From contig NZ_NIWD01000008.1 of NCBI RefSeq assembly GCF_002277025.1, positions 880,877 through 944,876 on the forward strand: DNA of 64,000 nt. The letters are read 5' to 3'. The stretch comes from Sphingopyxis sp. GW247-27LB. GTDB lineage: Bacteria; Pseudomonadota; Alphaproteobacteria; Sphingomonadales; Sphingomonadaceae. Each line of letters begins with the position of its first letter. The stretch's first letter is position 1. The notes under the pieces were generated by a model that was not told the origin of the DNA, made no database searches, and worked only from the letters and a program-made list of their open reading frames with translations. Of this stretch, positions 41,837-51,193 are shown piece by piece. Position numbers and translations under genes: made by a program.

Positions 41837-43375
41837 ATGGCACAGCGGCCCCGGGAACAGAGCGGCGCGGAGGCGCCGGCAGGAGGCGAGGGGCGGCAAT
41901 TGGCAGACGGCCGGGACAGGGACGCATCGGCGGGCGAGCGCCGGCGACTGCGGACCCTTCGCGAATATCGCATCATGGACAGCGGGCCCGAGGCCGCGTT
42001 CGACCGCGTCACCAAGCTGGTCGCCGACCTGTTCGACGCGCCGATCGCGCTCGTCTCGTTCGTCGACGATTGCCGGCAATGGTTCAAGTCGGCGCACGGC
42101 CTCGACCTCGCCGAAATCCCGCGCGACGTCGGTTTCTGCCGCCATGTGATCGCCGACGACCGGCCGCTGGTCGTCCCCGATGCCACCCGCGATCCGCGCT
42201 TTCGCGACAATCCGCTGGTCACCGGAGATGCCTGTATCCGTTTCTATGCCGGGGTGCCGCTGCGCGCCTATAACGGCGCGGTGCTGGGCGCCCTCAGCAT
42301 CATGGATCGCAAGACCCGGCCGCCGCTCGGCGCGCGCGAACTCGAGCGGCTCGAGGATTTCGCGGCGATCATCATGGCCGAGGCCGAATTGCGCCGCACG
42401 GCGGTCGAGCGCGACGAGGCGCGCTATATATTGGAGCGCGCGCTCGATTTTTCGAGCATCGCGATCTGGCAGCTCCATGTGAACGACGACGCGATGCACT
42501 GGCGCGGCGCGGTCGCCGAATTGTGGGGCGCCGATTACGAAGCCGCGCTCGCATCGCTGGGCGGCGTCTTCGAACGCATCCACCCCGACGACCGGCCGCT
42601 GGTCCGCGCCGCGCTCGACGAGGCGATCGACAACGGCACGCCCTATGCCAGCGAGTTTCGCGTCGTGCACCCCGAGCGCGGCGTGCGCTGGCTCGCGGGC
42701 CGCGCCGACTGGGACGTCCGCCGCGACGAGGCGATCCTGACCGGGATCAACGTCGACATCACCGAACAGAAGAGCCGGCAGGAAAACGCCAACCTCTTGA
42801 TGCGCGAACTGCATCACCGGATGCGCAACCTGTTCGCGACGGTCGGCGCCATCATTTCGCTGACCCGCCATTCGGCGCGCGATGTCGACGATTATGTCGA
42901 GCGGATCAGCAGTCGGCTCGACGCGCTCAACCGGGCGCAGAACGTCCTGCTCGGCGCCAATTTCATGACCGGGTCGATGCACGCGCTGATGCGTGAGGTC
43001 GAGGCGGCCTTTCCGCGCGTGCGCTGGTCGGGCCCCGACCTGCTGCTCCCCGAAAACGCGCTGGTCGCGATGGCGCTGCTGTTCAACGAACTCGCGACCA
43101 ACGCGGCCAAGCACGGCGCGCTGTCGGCCGAGGAGGGCGAGGTCGAGGTGCATTGGTCGCACGACCCCGACGAGAGCGACGACCGGCAATTCCGCCTGAC
43201 GTGGAAGGAAAGCGGCGCCCCCGGACATGTTTCCGCCCCCGAACGCACCAGCTTCGGCACGCTGCTGATCGAACGCAGCGTGCGCAACAATCTGGGCGGA
43301 ACGATCGAGCGCCGCTGGGAGCCGACGGGGCTGGTCGTCGAGATCGCGCTGCCCGCGCGGTGGCGCGAAGCATAG
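41837..43375 (+). CDS. HWE/HisKA_2 sensor histidine kinase (PhyK-like), GAF-PAS
   Basis: A 512-aa soluble kinase. GAF domain about 45-180 (LREYRIMDSGPEAAFDRVTK), PAS domain about 195-315 (HWRGAVAELWGA, RIHPDDRPLVRAAL), then the phospho-acceptor His326 in LMRELHHRMRNLFATVGAII. The ATP domain has NELATNAAKHGA and the WKESG tryptophan/glutamate of HWE kinases. No membrane segments, so it senses a cytoplasmic cue. Divergent to phyR, it is the obvious cognate kinase for PhyR. GAF plus PAS could sense light, redox or a ligand. Confidence 0.88.
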   Translation: MAQRPREQSGAEAPAGGEGRQLADGRDRDASAGERRRLRTLREYRIMDSGPEAAFDRVTKLVADLFDAPIALVSFVDDCRQWFKSAHGLDLAEIPRDVGFCRHVIADDRPLVVPDATRDPRFRDNPLVTGDACIRFYAGVPLRAYNGAVLGALSIMDRKTRPPLGARELERLEDFAAIIMAEAELRRTAVERDEARYILERALDFSSIAIWQLHVNDDAMHWRGAVAELWGADYEAALASLGGVFERIHPDDRPLVRAALDEAIDNGTPYASEFRVVHPERGVRWLAGRADWDVRRDEAILTGINVDITEQKSRQENANLLMRELHHRMRNLFATVGAIISLTRHSARDVDDYVERISSRLDALNRAQNVLLGANFMTGSMHALMREVEAAFPRVRWSGPDLLLPENALVAMALLFNELATNAAKHGALSAEEGEVEVHWSHDPDESDDRQFRLTWKESGAPGHVSAPERTSFGTLLIERSVRNNLGGTIERRWEPTGLVVEIALPARWREA

Positions 43376-43389
43376 AGGCGGCGCACGCC

Positions 43390-44127
43390 ATGGCATTGGA
43401 AGCGCTGATCGCGCGGCTGCAATATTACAGCGATCTCGGCGACGGCGAGCGCGAGGCGCTCGCGCGGCTCGGCGGCAAGGTGCGCAGTTTCACCGCGAAC
43501 AGCGAGATCATCACCGCGGGCCAGGCGATGGATGCGGTGCTGGTGATGCGCGAAGGCTGGGCGGCGCGCTTCAAGACGCTCGAGGACGGGCGCCGCCAGA
43601 TCCTCAACATCCTGCTTCCCGGCGACATCTTCGACCTGCAGGTGCTGGTGGCGGCGGAGGCCGACCATAGCGTCGTCACGGTCACGGCGGGATCGGTCTA
43701 TGCGATGTCGCCCGGCGCGGTGCGCGAGATGCTGGCGGGGTCGGGGGCGCTGACCATGGCCTTCTGGTGGACGCAGGTGCAGGAAGAGGCGTTCCTGCGC
43801 GAACAGATCATCCGCAACGGCCGCCAGAGCGCGCAGGAGCGTATCGCGCACCTGCTGCTCGAGCTGCATCGCCGCGCCCAGATCGTCAACCAGGCGAGCG
43901 GCGACACGCTGCGCCTGCCGCTGACCCAGACGCAGATCGCCGACACGCTGGGGCTGACCCCGATCCACACCAACCGCGTGCTGCGGCGGCTGGTCCGCGC
44001 GGGCTATATCGAGATGAACCGGCAGTGGATCCGCTTCCTCGAACCCGATGCGCTGGCGCAGATGTGCGATTTCGACCCGAGCTATTTCCACCTCGACGCC
44101 TTCCGCATGCGGCTGGGGCGGGGGTAG
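43390..44127 (+). CDS. Crp/Fnr family transcriptional regulator
   Basis: A 245-aa regulator. The cyclic-nucleotide-like domain spans about 20-130 (ILNILLPGDIFDLQVLVAA), with a C-terminal helix-turn-helix LPLTQTQIADTLGLTPIHTN and RVLRRLVRAGYIE. No cysteine cluster is present, so it is not an O2-sensing FNR. ATG at 43390 is 15 nt after the kinase stop. It lies between the stress kinase and the DNA-repair genes. Effector unknown. Confidence 0.87.
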   Translation: MALEALIARLQYYSDLGDGEREALARLGGKVRSFTANSEIITAGQAMDAVLVMREGWAARFKTLEDGRRQILNILLPGDIFDLQVLVAAEADHSVVTVTAGSVYAMSPGAVREMLAGSGALTMAFWWTQVQEEAFLREQIIRNGRQSAQERIAHLLLELHRRAQIVNQASGDTLRLPLTQTQIADTLGLTPIHTNRVLRRLVRAGYIEMNRQWIRFLEPDALAQMCDFDPSYFHLDAFRMRLGRG

Positions 44128-44135
44128 GGGAACGG

Positions 44136-44810
44136 ATGCCGCAAGCGGCCGTTTCGTCAGCGAACCCGCGAAGCGAGAAAGGGCAAAGCCGCATGCCCGG
44201 AAACCGGGCCCCGACCGACGATATCCGAACGCTCGACGACCTCGCGCGCGGGGTCGATCGCTGCCGGCGTTGCCCGCTCTATCGCGACGCGACGCAGGGC
44301 GTCGCGGGCGAGGGGCCGAAATCGGCGCGGATCATGCTGGTCGGCGAACCGCCGGGCGATCGGGAGGATCTGGAGGGGCGGCCGTTCGTGGGTCCCGCGG
44401 GGCGGCTGCTCGATGAGGCGATCGACGAGGCGGGGCTCGACCGGCGGCGGTTGTTCCTGACCAACGCGGTCAAGCATTTCAAGTTCGCGCCGCGCGGCAA
44501 GCGGCGGCTGCACCAGCGGCCGACCGCGGGCGAGGTCGACGCCTGCCGCTGGTGGCTCGACAAGGAGCGGCAGCTCGTCCACCCCGCGCTGATCGTCACC
44601 CTCGGCGCGACCGCGCTGCGCGGCGTGACGGGACGGAGCGCGAGCGTCCAATCGATGCGCGGCGAGGCGGTGGCGCTTGAGGACGGTGCGACGCTGGTCG
44701 CCACGATCCATCCCTCCTTCCTCCTCCGCATGCCCGACCGCGCGCGGGCGGCGCGCGAGCGCGCGGGCTTCGTCGCCGACCTCGTTCGCGCGCGGACGCT
44801 CGCCGCCTGA
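44136..44810 (+). CDS. UdgX-type uracil-DNA glycosylase
   Basis: A 224-aa family 4-like uracil-DNA glycosylase. Cys43/Cys46 in RCRRCPLYRDATQ and further cysteines form the iron-sulfur site; the active segment is MLVGEPPGDREDLEGRPFVG. The loop KRRLH (122-126) replaces ordinary family 4 sequence and is the UdgX hallmark, whose His126 becomes covalently linked to the abasic sugar after uracil release. ATG at 44136 has AGGGG 5 nt upstream; 44193 is an alternative start. Its stop overlaps the exonuclease start (TGATG). It probably works with the following repair genes. Confidence 0.88.
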   Translation: MPQAAVSSANPRSEKGQSRMPGNRAPTDDIRTLDDLARGVDRCRRCPLYRDATQGVAGEGPKSARIMLVGEPPGDREDLEGRPFVGPAGRLLDEAIDEAGLDRRRLFLTNAVKHFKFAPRGKRRLHQRPTAGEVDACRWWLDKERQLVHPALIVTLGATALRGVTGRSASVQSMRGEAVALEDGATLVATIHPSFLLRMPDRARAARERAGFVADLVRARTLAA

Positions 44811-45838
44811 TGGCAAAGGCCAAGCCCTGGCTCGAACCGCATCCGCACGGGCTTTACGTGCGGCCCGCGGACCTCTGGATCGATCCCTCGCGCCCCGTCG
44901 AGCGCGCGGCGGTGACCCACGGCCACGCCGACCATGCGCGCAGCGGGCATCATGCGGTGTTCGCGACCCCCGAGACGCTGGCGATCATGGCGCTGCGCTA
45001 CGGCGTCGACGCGGCGGCGTCCCGCAATGCCGCCTTCGCATACGGTGAGGGCTTCGAGCGCGGCGGGGTGCGCTTCAGCTTTCACCCCGCCGGCCATGTC
45101 CTCGGCAGCGCGCAGATCGCGATGGAATATCGCGGCGAACGGATCGTCGTCACCGGTGACTACAAGCGCCGCCCCGACCCGACCTGCGCGCCGTTCGAGG
45201 TCGTCCCGTGCGACATCTTCATCACCGAGGCGACTTTCGGCCTGCCGGTGTTCCGCCACCCGCCGACCGAGGGCGAGATCGCCAAGCTGCTTGCCGCGGT
45301 GCGCGCCGAGCCCGACCGTTCGGTGCTTGTCGGCGCCTATGCGCTGGGGAAGGCGCAGCGGGTGATCGCCGAGCTGCGCGCCGCCGGGTGGACGGCGCCC
45401 GTCTATATCCACGGTGCGCTTGAGAAGATGTGCCAGCTTTATGCGGTGCATGGCGTCGACCTCGGCGACCTGCGGCTCGTTGGGGAGAGCGACAAGGCCG
45501 AGATGGCGGGGCAGATCGTGCTGGCGCCGCCCTCGGCGCTCAACGACCGCTGGTCGCGGCGCCTGCCCGATCCGGTCACCGCCATGGCCTCGGGCTGGAT
45601 GCGCGTGCGGCAGCGGGCGCGGCAGCGGATGGTCGAGCTGCCGCTCGTCATCTCCGACCACGCCGACTGGGACGAGCTCACCGCGACGATCGCCGAGGTG
45701 AACCCGCAGGAAAGCTGGATCACCCACGGCAGCGAGGGAGGTCTGCTGCGCTGGTGCGAGATGACCCAGCGCAAGGCGCGCGCGCTCCACCTCGTCGGAC
45801 GCGACGTTGAAGATGAGGGTGGGGAGGAGGAGGCGTGA
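44810..45838 (+). CDS. ligase-associated DNA exonuclease (metallo-beta-lactamase fold)
   Basis: A 342-aa nuclease. Metal site is VTHGHADHARSGHH; the beta-CASP part has GDYKRRPDPTC and FITEATFGLPVFRHP, then a late histidine in VISDHADWDEL. It is the Artemis/SNM1-like exonuclease that is nearly always coded next to an ATP-dependent DNA ligase in bacteria. Starts within the UdgX stop and overlaps the ligase start (GTGA). It would trim ends before sealing. The acidic C-terminus is family-like. Confidence 0.92.
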   Translation: MAKAKPWLEPHPHGLYVRPADLWIDPSRPVERAAVTHGHADHARSGHHAVFATPETLAIMALRYGVDAAASRNAAFAYGEGFERGGVRFSFHPAGHVLGSAQIAMEYRGERIVVTGDYKRRPDPTCAPFEVVPCDIFITEATFGLPVFRHPPTEGEIAKLLAAVRAEPDRSVLVGAYALGKAQRVIAELRAAGWTAPVYIHGALEKMCQLYAVHGVDLGDLRLVGESDKAEMAGQIVLAPPSALNDRWSRRLPDPVTAMASGWMRVRQRARQRMVELPLVISDHADWDELTATIAEVNPQESWITHGSEGGLLRWCEMTQRKARALHLVGRDVEDEGGEEEA

Positions 45839-47523
45839 AGCGCTTCGCGGCCCTGATCGACCGGCTCGTCTACACGCGCTCGCGCAACAGCAAGCTCGCG
45901 CTGATCGTCGATTATCTGAAGCACGCTCCCGATCCCGACCGCGGCTGGGCGCTCGCGGCGCTGACCGGCGCGCTCGACTTTCCGGCGGTGAAGGCGGGGA
46001 CGGTTCGGGCGCTGCTGGCTTCGCGGGTGGATGAGGAATTGTTCCGCCTGTCGCGCCACTTCGTCGGCGATACGGCGGAGACGGCGGCGTTGTTGTGGCC
46101 GGAAAAGCCCCTCCCCTTTAGGGGAGGGGTTGGGGTGGGGTCCATCGGCCTTGCACAAGGCCGATGGACCCCACCCGCTGCGACTAAGCCAGCAAGCTGG
46201 CAAGTCTCGCTGCCCTCCCCTGAAGGGGAGGGCGGATTAAGTGTCACCCAGGTCGTCGACGCTCTCTCCGCCGCCACCCGCAGCGACGCGCCCGCGATCC
46301 TCGCTTCGCTGCTCGACCGGCTCGACGCCGACGGCCGCTATGCGCTGCTCAAGCTCGCGCTCGGCGGGATGCGCGTCGGGGTGTCGGCGCGGCTCGCGAA
46401 GCAGGCGTTCGCGCAGGCCTTCGCCGTCGCCATCGACGATGTCGAGGAGCTCTGGCACGCGATCCCGTCGCCTTATGCGCCGCTCTTCGCCTGGGGCGAG
46501 GGGAGGGCGCCGCGCCCCGACCTCGCCGACGTCGCCTTCTTCCGCCCCTTCATGCTCGCACACCCCCTCGAAGGGGAGAATCTCGACCTTTCCGACTATG
46601 TCGCCGAATGGAAATGGGACGGCATCCGCGTCCAGATCGTCCGTGGCGGCGGCGAGACGCGCCTCTACAGTCGCGGCGGCGAGGAGATCGGCGCTGCCTT
46701 CCCCGAACTGCTCGCCGCCTTTGACCAGGATGCGGTGATCGATGGCGAATTGCTGGTGCGCGGTGAGGCGCAGGGCGGGGTCGAGGGCGGCGCGGCGAGC
46801 TTCAACGCGCTCCAGCAGCGGCTCGGGCGCAAGACGGTGACTAAAAGGATGCTCGCAGACTATCCGGCCTTCGTTCGCGTCTACGACCTGCTCGCCGTCG
46901 ACGGCAACGATCTGCGCGGCCTGCCGTGGACCGAGCGGCGGCAGCAGCTCGAGGCCTTCGTGCCGCGCCTCGCCGACAGCCGTTTCGACCTGTCGCCGGT
47001 GATCGAGGCCACGCATTTCGGGGAACTCGCGGAGCTGCGCGCCGGCGCCCGCGACGCCGCGATCGAGGGCGTGATGCTCAAGCGCCGCGATGCGCCCTAT
47101 GTGGCGGGGCGTCGCGCCGGCCTCTGGTACAAGTGGAAGCGCGATCCGCTCGTCGCCGATTGCGTGATGATGTATGCGCAGCGCGGCAACGGGCGGCGCG
47201 CGAGCTTCTATTCCGACTATACCTTCGGCTGCTGGACCGACGCGGGCGAACTGCTGCCGGTCGGCAAGGCCTATTCGGGCTTCACCGACGCGGAGCTCAA
47301 ATGGCTCGACAAATTCGTGCGCGACCACACGATCGATCGCTTCGGCCCGGTGCGCGAGGTCGAGAAGACGCTGGTGCTCGAGGTCGCGTTCGATTCGATC
47401 CACGCCTCCAAGCGCCACAAGTCGGGCCTCGCGATGCGCTTCCCGCGCATCGCCCGCATCCGCCGCGACAAGCCCGCCGAAGAGGCCGACCGGATCGCGA
47501 CCTTGCGCGCGATGGTGACGTGA
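45835..47523 (+). CDS. ATP-dependent DNA ligase (cisplatin damage response type) with in-frame repeat insertion
   Basis: A 562-aa ligase. GTG start overlaps the exonuclease stop with GGAGGAGG upstream. The N-terminal DNA-binding domain is interrupted: residues 91-134 (KPLPFRGGVGVGS ... LPSPEGEGG) are encoded by repeat A4. Motif I is EWKWDGIR with the adenylated Lys260; motif III is FVRVYDLLAVDG, motif IV EGVMLKR, and motif V WYKWKR. Without the insertion the length would be about 518, normal for the family. The insertion joins two helices of the N-terminal domain, so the enzyme may still be active. It closes nicks or double-strand breaks with its operon partners. Confidence 0.9.
   Translation: MKRFAALIDRLVYTRSRNSKLALIVDYLKHAPDPDRGWALAALTGALDFPAVKAGTVRALLASRVDEELFRLSRHFVGDTAETAALLWPEKPLPFRGGVGVGSIGLAQGRWTPPAATKPASWQVSLPSPEGEGGLSVTQVVDALSAATRSDAPAILASLLDRLDADGRYALLKLALGGMRVGVSARLAKQAFAQAFAVAIDDVEELWHAIPSPYAPLFAWGEGRAPRPDLADVAFFRPFMLAHPLEGENLDLSDYVAEWKWDGIRVQIVRGGGETRLYSRGGEEIGAAFPELLAAFDQDAVIDGELLVRGEAQGGVEGGAASFNALQQRLGRKTVTKRMLADYPAFVRVYDLLAVDGNDLRGLPWTERRQQLEAFVPRLADSRFDLSPVIEATHFGELAELRAGARDAAIEGVMLKRRDAPYVAGRRAGLWYKWKRDPLVADCVMMYAQRGNGRRASFYSDYTFGCWTDAGELLPVGKAYSGFTDAELKWLDKFVRDHTIDRFGPVREVEKTLVLEVAFDSIHASKRHKSGLAMRFPRIARIRRDKPAEEADRIATLRAMVT
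46105..46236 (+). repeat. palindromic repeat family A, long form, copy A4 (inside a CDS)
   Basis: About 132 bp, with AAGCCCCTCCCCTTTAGGGG at one end and CCTGAAGGGGAGGGC at the other, and ACTAAGCCAGCAAGCTGGCAA inside. It is open in the ligase frame and gives the same peptide start as copy A1. Its length is a multiple of three. Confidence 0.88.
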
Positions 47524-47625
47524 GATTTGAAGGCGGGGAAGGAAAAATTGCCCTTCGGGGGGCTTGCAACCGCCGGGGGAAGGGCCGAGTTAAGGGGCCA
47601 TCTGCAAAAGAAAATGGAGACTGCC

Positions 47626-48240
47626 ATGACGATCGCTTTCCCGCCGCTGCCCTATGCCCAGGACGCGCTGGCGCCGCACATCTCGGCCGACACGCTCGCG
47701 ACGCATCATGGCAAGCATCACAAGGCCTATGTCGACAAGGTCAACGCCGCGATCGAAGGCACCGACCTGGCCGACAAAGCCCTCGAGGAAATCATCCACC
47801 ACGCCGAAGGATCGGGCAACAAGGGGCTGTTCAACAACAGCGCGCAGTCGTGGAACCACGCCTTCTACTGGAACAGCATGTCGCCCACGAAGACCGCGCC
47901 GTCGGGCGATCTCGCCGCCGCGATCGACCGCGACTTCGGCTCGCTCGATGAGCTCAAGAAGAAGCTGAAGGACACCGCGGTCAACCATTTCGCGTCGGGC
48001 TGGGCGTGGCTCGTCTCGCGCGACGGCGCGCTGTCGGTCACCGACACCCACGACGCGGGGACCGAGCTCACCGCCGGCATCACCCCGCTGCTCGTCGTCG
48101 ACGTGTGGGAGCACGCCTATTACATCGACCGCAAGAACGTCCGCCCCGACTATGTCAATGCGGTGGTCGACGAACTGCTGAACTGGGACTTCGCCGCGGA
48201 GAATTTCGCGCGCGGCGGCACTTGGACCTACCCGGCCTGA
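47626..48240 (+). CDS. sodB: Fe-superoxide dismutase
   Basis: A 204-aa enzyme. Start at 47626 has GGAGA upstream; an earlier frame is not family-like. Metal ligands are in THHGKHHKAYV, NHAFYWNSM, and VDVWEHAYYIDRKN, with Asp/His order of the Fe/Mn family; the GLFNNSAQSWNHAFYW segment and Ser/Gly context are those of iron enzymes. No signal peptide, so cytoplasmic. It follows the ligase after 102 nt and is its own unit. Confidence 0.93.
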   Translation: MTIAFPPLPYAQDALAPHISADTLATHHGKHHKAYVDKVNAAIEGTDLADKALEEIIHHAEGSGNKGLFNNSAQSWNHAFYWNSMSPTKTAPSGDLAAAIDRDFGSLDELKKKLKDTAVNHFASGWAWLVSRDGALSVTDTHDAGTELTAGITPLLVVDVWEHAYYIDRKNVRPDYVNAVVDELLNWDFAAENFARGGTWTYPA

Positions 48241-48247
48241 CGATGCC

Positions 48248-48398
48248 ATCCTTCCCCCTTGACGGGGGAAGGATATGTAGCCTTGCCGCGAAGCGGCTAG
48301 GCGAAGTTGGAAGAGGGTGAAGCGGCGTCGCTGTCACCCTCTCCGCTGCGACTAGCGAACAAGTTCGCAAGTCTCGCTGCCTCCCCCGTCGAGGGGGA
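48248..48398. repeat. palindromic repeat family C
   Basis: CCTTCCCCCTTGACGGGGGA at one end and CCTCCCCCGTCGAGGGGGAG at the other. The internal GCTGCGACTAGCGA and CAAGTCTCGCTGCC are shared with long copies A4 and A5, so C and A are related. It lies between sodB and sdaA and may terminate sodB. Confidence 0.8.
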
Positions 48399-48446
48399 GG
48401 CATTGGCTTCTATCGTGACGCGGCTTCATCCTCTATAGGCGCCGCC

Positions 48447-49826
<1,380 letters not shown>

Positions 49827-49838
49827 GGGGGACACGAG

Positions 49839-50525
49839 ATGCTTGAGCTTAGTGGAGAAACCTTCTGGTGCGATGGCGATCCTCGCGACATTTCTTCCGT
49901 CTCGGTGCGGGATTCCGAATTCAATAACTGTGTGATTCGAAGCAAGGCAGCCGGTTGGAATCGTCTTTCAGAAGTCCATCTGGCAGACGTCAGTCATATG
50001 AACTGCGCTGTCTCAGGATGCGCCTTTGAAGACGTCTCTTTGCGGAATCTGAAGAAGACAGGCTCATCACCCTTGTTCATATGGGCAAGCGTATTCAGGC
50101 GCACTCGCTTGGCTGGCCGGATCAGCGGGCTCAAAATCAACCGGTCCGAACTCGGCTCCCTCGATGGAGCAATGCGAGAGAAGCGAGAGTCGGCGATCCG
50201 GAAATATTATGAGAGCGTCGATTGGGCGTTAGACATATCCGATGCCAAGTTTCCGAATGGCGCGACCTTTGAAGCAATACCGGGCGACAAAATACTTAGG
50301 GACCCGTCGACTCAAATTTTGGTGAAGCGTGAAAAGCTTGCCGGCCGCGACTGGCGCGCGCTCGACTATGAGCGTTCGGCCATCGATATCGCAATATCGT
50401 GGTTTGAGAACGGTTCGATGTTCGATAGCGTCGTGATAGTTCCTAGGAGCGATTCCAAATATCGCGCCAAGGACCAAGAGATATTGGAAATGCTGCGACA
50501 GGAAGGAGTTGCGGAGCCTGATTAA
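49839..50525 (+). CDS. hypothetical protein, pentapeptide/beta-helix-like N-terminus, low GC
   Basis: A 228-aa protein of no family that I recognise. The N-terminal half repeats about every five residues (DSEFNNCVIRSK, CAVSGCAFEDVSLRNLKKT), like a pentapeptide right-handed helix, then a mixed alpha/beta C-terminus (EILEMLRQEG at the end). G+C is visibly about one half, against two-thirds in its neighbours, so it is probably acquired. It is 12 nt after sdaA. Immunity-type proteins can look like this, but no toxin gene is in view. Confidence 0.75.
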   Translation: MLELSGETFWCDGDPRDISSVSVRDSEFNNCVIRSKAAGWNRLSEVHLADVSHMNCAVSGCAFEDVSLRNLKKTGSSPLFIWASVFRRTRLAGRISGLKINRSELGSLDGAMREKRESAIRKYYESVDWALDISDAKFPNGATFEAIPGDKILRDPSTQILVKREKLAGRDWRALDYERSAIDIAISWFENGSMFDSVVIVPRSDSKYRAKDQEILEMLRQEGVAEPD

Positions 50526-50549
50526 AAGGCCCCGAATTACTCGGCCTTT
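50525..50549 (+). terminator. possible terminator after the low-GC gene
   Basis: AAAGGCC (50525-50531) pairs with GGCCTTT (50543-50549) around 11 nt, with TTTC following. Weak stem, short T tract. Confidence 0.4.
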
Positions 50550-50558
50550 CGTCGGGCT

Positions 50559-50717
50559 TCAGCCGGCCTCACTCCGCCGCAACGCCACCGGCAATTCCCC
50601 GCGCAGCTTGTCGATCAGCAGCCGGACCTTCGGCAGCAGACGGCGGCGCTGCGGATAGACGGCCCAGATCGGCTCCTCCTGCGGGCGGAGCGGCTCGAGG
50701 AGCGAGGCGAGCGCAAC
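50559..50717 (-). pseudogene. 3' remnant of a LysR-type regulator
   Basis: On the minus strand 52 codons ending in TGA read VALASLLEPLRPQEEPIWAV then YPQRRRLLPKVRLLIDKLRG, the usual C-terminal end of a LysR-type regulator. Nothing of the DNA-binding domain is present, and the frame meets a cluster of repeats at 50728. It is divergent to adhC, as such regulators often are, so it may once have controlled it. Confidence 0.7.
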
Positions 50718-50727
50718 TCTATTTCAT

Positions 50728-51120
50728 CGTCATCCCGGACTTGATCCGGGATCCATTGGTCCGGCGCTGGTTTGAATGGACCCCGGATCAAGTCCGGGGT
50801 GACGAAAGGGAGGGAGGTGTGAGAGGCGCATGACCTTTCCATTCTCGTCACCCTGAACTTGTTTCAGGGTCCATGGCCTGACCTGTCCTTCAACGCTGCG
50901 TTTTTTTGTTTCGCCCAAAGACACAAAGCCACGAAGAAGAGGGCCTGGGTCGACAGGCCCGTTCCTCCATCAACGGTGCGGCTGGTCGCACCGTCGCTAA
51001 GGAAAGCCGCTTCGCGGCCGACACGACATCTTCGTAGCTTTGTGCGAAAAACAATTGGCGCCATGCTGGCCGGAGAGCGCCGGGCCATGGATGCTGAAAC
51101 GAGTTCAGCATGACGAAGTT
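50728..51120. repeat. cluster of dispersed palindromic repeats
   Basis: Three or more elements adjoin: GTCATCCCGGACTTGATCCG with its inverse (50728-50804), a GTCACCCTGAACTTGTTTCAG end near 50840, and CAAAGACACAAAGCCACGAA with its inverse AGCTTTGTGCG near 51040, plus ATGCTGAAACGAGTTCAGCAT near 51090. No gene is visible here. It fills the gap before adhC. Confidence 0.7.
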
Positions 51121-51193
51121 TCGGGCGATCCGCCTCGCATCTTGCATTGCCGCGGCGTTTGGCTGATTGGGACGGCTGAAAAGGAGACCGTCC

